The translations under genes were made by a program, and so were the position numbers. Positions 57,644 to 64,000 of a DNA stretch of 64,000 bases are shown piece after piece. The number at the start of each line of letters is the position of its first letter. Position 1 is the first letter of the stretch. Source of the stretch: Tersicoccus phoenicis (GTDB taxonomy: Bacteria > Actinomycetota > Actinomycetes > Actinomycetales > Micrococcaceae); the NCBI RefSeq assembly GCF_001968835.1, contig NZ_MRDE01000024.1:35128-99127 (forward strand). Direction: 5' to 3'. The notes under the pieces are model-generated. The model was not told where the DNA came from. It worked only from the letters and a program-made list of their open reading frames with translations, and made no database searches.

Positions 57644-58827
57644 TTGCACCGACCGGGGTTCTGTGAACACCAGGCCGTGTACAGCTGGACGTTGCGCTGG
57701 TGCTCGGCCAGCGTCGTGGCGTACCTCGTCTCGCCGGTGTCGAGGTTGACCGTCACCCAGTAGTAGTAGGGCACCTTCGCGGGATTCTTCGCCGCGTCGA
57801 TCGACTTCGTGCCGGGTGAGCCGATCGGCCCGATCGGCAGGCCGGGGTTGGCGAACGTGTTGTACTTGTTGCTCGCATCCTGCTTCTCCGCGATCGTCAA
57901 CTCGTAGCTGCGCCGGTTGAGGCCGTAGCTGACGGTGGCGTCCGAATCGATGCGGCCGCCGGTCTCCTTGTTGTCCGGACTGAGCCGGTTGTAGATCGCG
58001 CCGGAGACCTTGGCGTAGTCGGCCTCCCCCGCCTCCGCCTCGATGATGCTGGCGATCGTGAGGAGTCGGAACTGTTCGCCGGGGTCGGTCACCCCCATGT
58101 CGGTGAGGGTCTTCTTCGTGTTGTTCACCATCTGGGCGATGATGTCCTTCGGCTTCGAGTTCAGCGGGAACCGGTACTCCCCCGGGCGCAGATATCCCTC
58201 GAGGTTCGGGGCCTTGGCGGGCAACCCGAACTGACGCGGGTTCTTGGCCAGGGCCTGGAACTCGTCGACCGGAATGTTGGTCGCCTTGGCGAGGACGTCG
58301 AAAACCTCGCTCTGCCGCGCGTTCTGGCTGATCGCTGCATACTGCACCGCGTTGGTGGTGGTGTCGAGCATCGCGGACAACGCGTCGGAGGCCTTCATCT
58401 CCTTCTTCAGCTGGTACTGGCCGGGCTGGATGAACTTGCCCCCGCCCTGCTTCTGCAGCGCCTCGTTGAAGGCCTTGACGCTGGCGACCACGCCCTGCTC
58501 GACCAGCGTGTTGCCGATCGCCAGGTTGGTGTCACCCTTGGTCACCGTGACGACGGCGGTGTCCCGGCCCGGCCCCGGGTAGTCCGGCGTCTGGAACCGG
58601 GCCATGAACGGCAGCACCAAGGTCGTCGTGAGCACGACGACGGCGGCGACGACGAGGGCGAGGGCCGCGATCACGACGGCCGTGCGGCGCCGGCGGACGC
58701 GCCGGGACGGCCGCGCACGGCGGTCCCGATCGCGGCGGCCGTCCTCGTCGTCGGGGCCGAAGCCGGGGATGGCGTCCAGGGAACCGGTGCTGGTGTCCTC
58801 GGAACGGTCGTGGGAGAGAGGGCTCAC
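57640..58827 (-). CDS. mltG: Endolytic transglycosylase MltG (YceG-like)
   Basis: MltG cuts nascent peptidoglycan strands at the membrane and helps set glycan length. The 395-residue protein has a charged cytoplasmic N-terminus, one membrane helix at about residues 49-75, a LysM-like segment, and the YceG domain. It contains LEGYLRPGEYRFP, the catalytic Glu in IASIIEAEAG, and GPIGSPGTKSIDAAKNP. It overlaps ruvX and aroE by 4 nt. The ruvX-mltG-aroE order is standard in actinobacteria. Confidence 0.96.
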   Translation of the reverse strand: MSPLSHDRSEDTSTGSLDAIPGFGPDDEDGRRDRDRRARPSRRVRRRRTAVVIAALALVVAAVVVLTTTLVLPFMARFQTPDYPGPGRDTAVVTVTKGDTNLAIGNTLVEQGVVASVKAFNEALQKQGGGKFIQPGQYQLKKEMKASDALSAMLDTTTNAVQYAAISQNARQSEVFDVLAKATNIPVDEFQALAKNPRQFGLPAKAPNLEGYLRPGEYRFPLNSKPKDIIAQMVNNTKKTLTDMGVTDPGEQFRLLTIASIIEAEAGEADYAKVSGAIYNRLSPDNKETGGRIDSDATVSYGLNRRSYELTIAEKQDASNKYNTFANPGLPIGPIGSPGTKSIDAAKNPAKVPYYYWVTVNLDTGETRYATTLAEHQRNVQLYTAWCSQNPGRCK

Positions 58828-59351
58828 GAGCGGTCTCCATGATCGGGCGGGGTGTCCGCCGGGGTGGTCGGTGGGACGAGTTCACCGGGCCGGCGGCCCG
58901 CGCGCAACCCGTCCAGGGCCTGTTGCAGGATGCCGGTGGCGGCCACCTGGTCGACCCGGCTGCGGTGCTTCTTCATCGGCAGGCCCGCGGCGTGCAGCGA
59001 ACGGTGCGCGGACACGGTGGTCAGTCGTTCGTCGATCAGCCGCACCTCCACGTCGGGCCTCAACCGGTCGGCGAGGCGCTGGGCGTAGTCCCGGGCCATC
59101 CGAGCACTGCTTCCTTCCTCCCCCGCCAGCGTGCGCGGCAGTCCGACGAACACGCCGACGGCGCCGCGCTCCAGTATCTCGCCCACAATAGTCGCAATGT
59201 CGCTGTCGGCGTCCGCATCGCGGGGCACCGTCGCGACGGGCGTGGCCAGGATCAGGTGGGGGTCACTGGCGGCGACGCCCACGCGGACGGCGCCGACGTC
59301 GACGCCGAGCCGCACGCCCGCCGGCGCTCCGGCCCGGCCGTCAGCGCTCAC
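58824..59351 (-). CDS. ruvX: Holliday junction resolvase RuvX (YqgF)
   Basis: This RNase H-fold nuclease is linked to 16S rRNA 5'-end processing and putative junction resolution. The 175-residue protein has GVDVGAVRVGVAASD, VGLPRTLAGEEGSSA, VRLIDERLTTVSAHRSL and the final acidic VDQVAATGILQ. The GTG at 59351 overlaps the alaS stop, fixing the start. A Pro-rich C-terminal tail of about 25 residues extends beyond the domain. Confidence 0.95.
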   Translation of the reverse strand: MSADGRAGAPAGVRLGVDVGAVRVGVAASDPHLILATPVATVPRDADADSDIATIVGEILERGAVGVFVGLPRTLAGEEGSSARMARDYAQRLADRLRPDVEVRLIDERLTTVSAHRSLHAAGLPMKKHRSRVDQVAATGILQQALDGLRAGRRPGELVPPTTPADTPPDHGDRS

Positions 59352-62026
59352 GCACGGCCCGCCACGGCGTCGCGCACGGCGGCCAGCGCGGCCGGGATCT
59401 TCCCGGCGTCGGACCCGCCGCCCTGCGCGATGTCGTCCTTGCCGCCGCCGCCGCCACCGAGCACTCCGGCGGCGGTGCGCACCAGGGCACCCGCCTTCAC
59501 GCCGGCGGCGCGGGCCGCCTCGTTGGTGGCCACGAGCACCTGGGGCCGGTCCTTCGCGACGCCGGTGAGGGCGACCACGCCGGGGCCGGACCCGAGCCGG
59601 GTGCGCAGGTCCAGGGCCAGGGTGCGCAGATCGTCGGCGCCGGAGACCTGACCGGCGTCGTGGACGATCAGGCGCACGCCGTCGACGTCGGTCGCGGTGT
59701 CGACCAGGGTGGCGGCCGACGCGGCGAGCGACGCGGCGCGCAGCCGATCGAGTTCCTTCTCCACCGCCTTGAGCTTGTTCAGGGTGGCGGTGAGCCGCTC
59801 GGGCAGCTGCGGCGAGGGCACCTTGAGCATCTCGGACAGCTCGGTGACCAGGGCGCGCTCGGCGGCCATGTGCCGGAACGCCTCCATGCCGACGAACGCC
59901 TCGACGCGGCGGTTGCCCGAGCCGACGGACTGTTCGCCGAGCAGGGTGAGCGAGCCGATCAACGACGTCGAGTCGACGTGGGTGCCGCCGCACAGCTCGC
60001 GCGACCAGGCACCGTCGATCTCGACGACGCGCACGGTGTCTCCGTAGTTCTCCCCGAACAGGGCGGTGGCGCCGAGCGCCTTGGCCTCGGCCAGCGGCAT
60101 CACGCGGGTGAGCACGTCGTGGTTGCTGCGGATGGCCAGGTTGCTGACCTCCTCCACCTCGCTGCGGGCGGCGGTGGACAGCTGCTCGCCCCAGGCGAAG
60201 TCGAATCGCAGGTAGCCGGCCTTGTTGAAGGAGCCGCGCTGCAGCGCCTCGGGGCCGAGAACCTGGTGCAGGGCCGCGTGCACGAGGTGGGTGCCGGTGT
60301 GCGCCTGCTCGCCGGCGTGCCGACGCTCCCGGTCGACGTCGGCGGTCGCGACCGCACCCGGGTAGACCTCGCCCTCGCGCACGATCGCCCGGTGCACGCT
60401 CAAGCCCTTGACCGGGGCCTGCACGTCGGTGACCTCGAGGACGTACCCGTCGCCGGTGATCAGGCCGGTGTCGGCGGCCTGCCCGCCACCCTCCGCGTAG
60501 AACGGGGTCTCGTCCAGGACGATCTCGATCTCGTCACCGGCACCGGCGCTGCCGGTGGCGGCACCGCCGAGCAGGACGCCACGTACACGGGACGCGGTCG
60601 TCAGTTCGTCGTACCCGGTGAAGGTGGTCCCGCCCTCGGCCATCAGGTCGCGGTAGACGCTCAGGTCGACGCCGCCGGCCTTCTTGCCCTTGGCGTCGGC
60701 GCGGGCGCGGTCGCGCTGCTCGGCCATCAAGGTGCGGAACCTGGTCTCGTCGACCTGCAGACCGGCCTCGGCGGCCATCTCCAGGGTCAGGTCGATCGGG
60801 AAGCCGTAGGTGTCGTGCAGGGTGAAGGCGTCCTGCCCGGACAGGTCGGTGCCGGCGGCGCGGGACGCGGCGACGGCCTCGTCGAGCCGGGTGGTGCCGG
60901 AGGCGATGGTGCGCAGGAACGCCTTCTCCTCCGCGTAGGCGATGCGGCTGATCCGGGCGAAGTCCGCCTCGACCTCGGGGTAGGTGCCCTTCATCGCGTC
61001 CCGGGAGGCCGGCAGCAGTTCGGGCAGGCACGCCTGCTCGACGCCGAGCAGGCGCATCGCGCGCACGGCGCGGCGGATCAGGCGGCGCAGGATGTAGCCG
61101 CGGCCCTCGTTGGACGGGGACACGCCGTCGGTGATCAGCATCAGGGCCGAGCGGACGTGGTCGGCGACCACGCGCATCCGCACGTCGTCGTCGTAGGCCG
61201 GGTCCGTCTTGTCCTCGGTGCTGGTGTACGTCTTCCCGGACAGCCGGGCGGCGGCGTCGAGCACGGGCCGGACCTGGTCCGTCTCGTACATGTTCTCGAC
61301 GCCCTGCAGGATCATCGCCAGCCGCTCGACGCCCAGGCCCGTGTCGATGTTCTTCTTCGGCAGTTCGCCCAGGATCGGGAAGTCGTAGCCGCTGCCCTCG
61401 CCCCGCTGGTACTGCATGAACACGAGGTTCCAGATCTCGATGTACCGGGTGTCGTTGACGGCCGGGCCCCCGGCGGGCCCGTACTGCTCCCCCCGGTCGT
61501 AGAAGATCTCCGAGTCCGGGCCGGCGGGGCCGGGCTGGCCGGTGTGCCAGTAGTTGTCCTCCATACCGAGGCGCTGGATGCGCTCGGCGGGCACACCGAT
61601 CTTCTCCTGCCAGATGGTGGCGGCCTCGTCGTCGTCCAGGTACACCGTGACCCACAGCCGCGCCGGGTCCAGGCCGTAGCCACCGTCCGCGACCGGCGTC
61701 GTCAACAGCTCCCACGCGAACGTGATCGCGCCGTCCTTGAAGTAGTCGCCGAAGGAGAAGTTGCCGGCCATCTGGAAGAACGTGCCGTGCCGGGCGGTCT
61801 TGCCGACCTCGTCGATGTCGAGGGTGCGGATGCACTTCTGCACGCTGGTGGCCCGGGAGTAGGGCGGGGTCTGCCGGCCCGTGAGGTACGGGATGAACGG
61901 CACCATGCCGGCGATGTTGAACATCACGGTCGGGTCCGAGGAGACCAACGACGCCGAGGGGACGACCTCGTGCCCCCGCTTGGCGAAGAAGGACTTCCAG
62001 CGGTCGGTGATCTCGTGCGTCTTCAT
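59348..62026 (-). CDS. alaS: Alanyl-tRNA synthetase
   Basis: The 892-residue class II enzyme charges tRNA-Ala and edits Ser/Gly errors. Catalytic motifs include RHGTFFQMAGNFSFGDYFK, and GLGVERLAMILQGVENMYETD. The editing domain has HTGTHLVHAALHQVLG and CGGTHVDSTS. The C-terminal DHHA1 part holds GGGGGGKDDIAQGGG. The ATG at 62026 has a weak GAAGGA about 15 nt upstream. It heads the run alaS-ruvX-mltG-aroE-aroC-aroK-aroB. Confidence 0.97.
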   Translation of the reverse strand: MKTHEITDRWKSFFAKRGHEVVPSASLVSSDPTVMFNIAGMVPFIPYLTGRQTPPYSRATSVQKCIRTLDIDEVGKTARHGTFFQMAGNFSFGDYFKDGAITFAWELLTTPVADGGYGLDPARLWVTVYLDDDEAATIWQEKIGVPAERIQRLGMEDNYWHTGQPGPAGPDSEIFYDRGEQYGPAGGPAVNDTRYIEIWNLVFMQYQRGEGSGYDFPILGELPKKNIDTGLGVERLAMILQGVENMYETDQVRPVLDAAARLSGKTYTSTEDKTDPAYDDDVRMRVVADHVRSALMLITDGVSPSNEGRGYILRRLIRRAVRAMRLLGVEQACLPELLPASRDAMKGTYPEVEADFARISRIAYAEEKAFLRTIASGTTRLDEAVAASRAAGTDLSGQDAFTLHDTYGFPIDLTLEMAAEAGLQVDETRFRTLMAEQRDRARADAKGKKAGGVDLSVYRDLMAEGGTTFTGYDELTTASRVRGVLLGGAATGSAGAGDEIEIVLDETPFYAEGGGQAADTGLITGDGYVLEVTDVQAPVKGLSVHRAIVREGEVYPGAVATADVDRERRHAGEQAHTGTHLVHAALHQVLGPEALQRGSFNKAGYLRFDFAWGEQLSTAARSEVEEVSNLAIRSNHDVLTRVMPLAEAKALGATALFGENYGDTVRVVEIDGAWSRELCGGTHVDSTSLIGSLTLLGEQSVGSGNRRVEAFVGMEAFRHMAAERALVTELSEMLKVPSPQLPERLTATLNKLKAVEKELDRLRAASLAASAATLVDTATDVDGVRLIVHDAGQVSGADDLRTLALDLRTRLGSGPGVVALTGVAKDRPQVLVATNEAARAAGVKAGALVRTAAGVLGGGGGGKDDIAQGGGSDAGKIPAALAAVRDAVAGRA

Positions 62027-62094
62027 GGTCGGCGGGCGGTCCTTCGCGTGGTCGGAGGGGAAAGGGTGGGACGGGACGGTGGGGCTGAGGGCGG

Positions 62095-62526
62095 TCAGGC
62101 GGTGGGCGGCCCGGCGGCCGTTCCAGCGCTATGACCGGTGCTCTGGGTGGCGGGTGGCGTGCCGGTGCTCAGTGTGGCGTGTGCCTTCTTGCTGCGGGCG
62201 GCGCGGCGCCGCTGCCCGAGGGCGGCGAGCCGGCCGAACGGGGTGCCGATCAGCGCCGTGACACTGGCCGAGAGGGCCGAGATGCTCGCGGCGGTCGCGG
62301 CGAGGTGACGGGAGATCTCGTCGACGCGGCGCAGCTGCTCGTGCGTGGTGGCGACCGTGCCGGTGACCTCCTGCAGCAGTGGCGTCGTCTCGTCGCTGAC
62401 ACCGCGGATGGCGCGCCGGGCCTCGTCGAACACGGCACCGAGTTTGAGGATCGGGACGGCGAGCAGGATGACGAGCACGGCGAAGACGCCGGCGGCGATC
62501 AGCCCGGCGATGTCACCACCACTCAT
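62095..62526 (-). CDS. DUF948 domain membrane-anchored protein
   Basis: A 143-residue protein with an N-terminal membrane helix (GLIAAGVFAVLVILLAVPIL), then a helical, probably coiled DUF948 segment (RRAIRGVSDETTPLLQEVTG, VDEISRHLAATAASISAL), and a basic to Thr/Gly-rich tail. The function is unknown. It lies between rpsD and alaS, a position it holds in many actinobacteria. Confidence 0.85.
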   Translation of the reverse strand: MSGGDIAGLIAAGVFAVLVILLAVPILKLGAVFDEARRAIRGVSDETTPLLQEVTGTVATTHEQLRRVDEISRHLAATAASISALSASVTALIGTPFGRLAALGQRRRAARSKKAHATLSTGTPPATQSTGHSAGTAAGPPTA

Positions 62527-62677
62527 CGGGTCTCCTCGTTGTCGGTGCTGCTCGATCTGGCTCGGTCACGGATGACGAGCTGGCCGCTCTCGTTGCTGCC
62601 GGTGCGGATCGACGCGGACGGCGGCCGGCCCCGATCCACTCTAGAACGTGCGTCTGTGCGGCGGGAACGTCGTCGAG

Positions 62678-62741
62678 CGGGTCCCCGGAGGCACGGGTCC
62701 CCGGAGGCGCGGGTCCCCGGACGCACGGATCGTCGGAGGCA
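62678..62741 (-). repeat. 16-bp tandem repeat between rpsD and the DUF948 gene
   Basis: Three near-identical units of CGGGTCCCCGGAGGCA are followed by a fourth with three changes. The array ends where the rpsD terminator begins. Nothing in it suggests a gene. Confidence 0.75.
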
Positions 62742-62775
62742 CGAACAGCCCGCGGCGGCGCCGCGGGCTGTTCGT
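62741..62775 (-). terminator. rpsD terminator, perfect 16-bp hairpin
   Basis: Arms ACGAACAGCCCGCGGC and GCCGCGGGCTGTTCGT pair over all 16 positions with loop GGC, 23 bp past the rpsD stop. No T-run follows. It may also stop transcripts from the other side. Confidence 0.85.
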
Positions 62776-62798
62776 CCGGTCTCGAGGTGGAACTCGGG

Positions 62799-63425
62799 TC
62801 AGCGAGCGTAGTACTCGACGACCAGCTGCTCCTCGCAGGTCACCGGGACCTCGGAGCGCTTCGGGCGGCGCACCAGGCGCGCCTGCAGCTGCTCCAACTG
62901 AACGTTCAGGTAGCCCGGGACGTTCGGCAGCACGTCGCGGTGGGCGCCGGCGGCGGCGACCTGGAAGGGGGTCATGGTCTCGCTGCGCTGGTGCACGTGG
63001 ATGGTCTGGCCCTCCTTCACCCGGAACGAGGGGATGTCCACCCGGCGGCCGTCCACCATGATGTGGCGGTGGGTGACCAGCTGGCGGGCCTGCGCCATGG
63101 TGCGGGCGAAGCCGGCGCGCAGGACGAGGGCGTCCAGACGCATCTCGAGCAGCTCGATGAGGTTCTCACCGGTCAGGCCGTCGGTGCGACGGGCCTCGAC
63201 GAAGATGCGCTCCAGCTGCTTCTCCCGGATGCCGTACTGGGCGCGCAGCCGCTGCTTCTCCCGCAGCCGGACCGCGTAGTCGGAGTCCTGCTTGCGGCGG
63301 GCACGGCCGTGCTCGCCCGGCGGGTACGGCCGGCGCTCGAAGTACTTGGCGGCCTTCGGGGTCAGGGCGATGCCCAGGGCCCGGGACTTGCGCGCCTGAC
63401 GGCGCACACGTGCTTGTGCAGTCAC
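62799..63425 (-). CDS. rpsD: 30S ribosomal protein S4
   Basis: S4 nucleates 16S rRNA folding. The 208-residue protein contains RVRRQARKSRALGIALTPK, the S4 RNA-binding domain with LEMRLDALVLRAGFARTMAQARQLVTHRHIMVDG, and a C-terminus EVPVTCEEQLVVEYYAR. The N-terminus has no zinc Cys cluster. GTG at 63425 was chosen because GAGAGG precedes it; the longer frame enters the leader. It is a stand-alone unit here, not linked to rpsM, rpsK and rpoA. Confidence 0.97.
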   Translation of the reverse strand: MTAQARVRRQARKSRALGIALTPKAAKYFERRPYPPGEHGRARRKQDSDYAVRLREKQRLRAQYGIREKQLERIFVEARRTDGLTGENLIELLEMRLDALVLRAGFARTMAQARQLVTHRHIMVDGRRVDIPSFRVKEGQTIHVHQRSETMTPFQVAAAGAHRDVLPNVPGYLNVQLEQLQARLVRRPKRSEVPVTCEEQLVVEYYAR

Positions 63426-63850
63426 GTCTACCTCTCGGTGGTTGCGGTGGCCGGCGGATCCTCGGATCACCGGCTCATGTCTGTGTGGTCTGGCCTCCGT
63501 CACGATCCGGAACGACGTGGTGGTTCTCGACGGTGTCCTGTCGAGAACGTCTCGTCCGGCCGTGGAGCGGAGAGCGTGGCGCAGCCGCTACCCGTGCTAC
63601 AACCGCCACGACCCGCACGCAGCCTCCCGGTTCGCACCGGAGACGCGTGGAGGATTGCGGCGGCTTGCCAGCCAACCGGTCCATCCTACCGTACGCAGCG
63701 CCCTCGACGGCTCTGGCGTCGGGATGGTTCAGGAGCGCCTTTGCGCGATCCGCTGCACGTTGGTCGACACCTGTGCCTTCAATTGCAGCAAACACCCATT
63801 CGTGTGCTCAAGAAGAGCCCTTCTTGGAGCGTTCTCTTCTCGTGAGATGA
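63426..63850 (-). promoter_or_regulatory. rpsD upstream region with long leader; otherwise no gene seen
   Basis: This stretch has no convincing gene. On the minus strand a -10-like TAGGAT (63683-63688) would give a leader of about 250 nt. Within it, arms GTTCTCGAC and GTCGAGAAC (63523-63548) enclose eight bases. S4 represses its own mRNA in other bacteria, so an autoregulatory leader is possible but not shown. From about 63720 on, the base composition is less GC-rich. Confidence 0.4.
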
Positions 63851-63878
63851 ACCCTGATCCACCGGTGAGGTTGGTGGG

Positions 63879-63941
63879 GTGAGCGTGGCGGAGAACGAGA
63901 ATGCCCCCTTGAGCTGGGAAGATGTCGATTGCGACGTCTAA
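63879..63941 (+). CDS. Possible 20-residue ORF upstream of the transposase start
   Basis: GTG at 63879 opens a short frame (MSVAENENAPLSWEDVDCDV) that stops at TAA. It is acidic and has a GGTGGG just upstream. It may be a chance ORF within the insertion-sequence leader; no function is assigned. Confidence 0.2.
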   Translation: MSVAENENAPLSWEDVDCDV

Positions 63942-63970
63942 TCCACCCAGTCAAGAGGGACACCTCGTAA

Positions 63971-64000
63971 GTGAAAGCTTCTCACACGATCCGGCCGGTT
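63971..64000 (+). CDS. Putative transposase, first ten codons only
   Basis: GTG at 63971 begins MKASHTIRPV and runs off the window. AGAGGG lies upstream at a fair distance. It is called a transposase only by likeness to IS1380-type N-termini. Confidence 0.4.
   Translation, partial: MKASHTIRPV

Larger units (their letters stand above)
63852..64000 (+). mobile_element. Probable left end of an IS1380-type insertion sequence, cut by the window edge
   Basis: The GC content falls here compared with the rest of the window. The window ends ten codons into an ORF (VKASHTIRPV) that resembles the start of actinobacterial IS1380-family transposases. The sequence CCCTGATCCACCGGTGAGG near 63852 may hold the terminal inverted repeat, but the other end is outside the window. 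The family call rests on memory of the N-terminus and is tentative. Confidence 0.45.

Noticed and set aside
59660..62134. An 824-codon plus-strand frame opposite alaS
   Set aside because: alaS is complete with all class II and editing motifs; the antisense frame has no domain.

Overview
This 64 kb window is very GC-rich chromosomal DNA from a member of the Actinomycetota. The grounds are the gene order (pyrR-pyrB-pyrC-PH protein-carA-carB-pyrF-mihF-gmk-rpoZ-coaBC-metK-priA, and alaS-ruvX-mltG-aroE-aroC-aroK-aroB-efp-nusB), actinobacterial families (mihF, DUF3097, LCP proteins with a LytR_C tail, degenerate PriA), many GTG starts, and several promoters that place a TANNNT -10 box 6-7 nt ahead of the start codon, as expected for leaderless mRNAs. 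The genus cannot be fixed from sequence reading; the nearest relatives are probably among non-pathogenic soil lineages.

Layout. 1-13.2 kb (mostly minus): partial uppS, recO, leuA with a Leu-rich leader peptide, an LCP cell-wall ligase, the tightly overlapped phoH-ybeY-CBS/CNNM-era operon, a GerMN lipoprotein (plus), and the heat-shock unit hrcA-dnaJ-rsmE with a degenerate CIRCE operator. 13.2-24.5 kb: DUF3097 and DUF4870 genes (plus), hemW and lepA (minus), rpsT (plus), holA, comEC-comEA and degV (minus). 24.5-32.4 kb: leuS with a probable leucine attenuator, a decayed FAD/Fe-S D-lactate dehydrogenase-like pseudogene (plus), and glpF-glpK (minus). 32.5-35.5 kb: an overlapped trio of aldo/keto reductase, alpha/beta hydrolase and glycosyltransferase (plus). 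35.5-63.4 kb (minus): one long run of core genes for replication restart, SAM and CoA synthesis, pyrimidine synthesis, translation factors, the shikimate pathway and alanyl-tRNA synthetase, ending with rpsD. Only prsW (plus) interrupts it. 63.4-64 kb: the rpsD leader, then lower-GC DNA that looks like the left end of an IS1380-type insertion sequence cut by the window edge.

How it fits together. The pyr cluster encodes UMP synthesis steps with its regulator PyrR at the head. The aro cluster supplies chorismate, and EF-P and NusB follow it. Glycerol uptake (glpF) and phosphorylation (glpK) sit side by side. The most notable regulatory reading is that both leucine genes of the window, leuA and leuS, carry short Leu-codon leader peptides that appear to be translated from leaderless transcripts ([14 protein letters not shown] and MPFRLL). 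The leuS leader is followed by a hairpin with a T-run. No tRNA, rRNA, CRISPR array, prophage or defence island was recognised.
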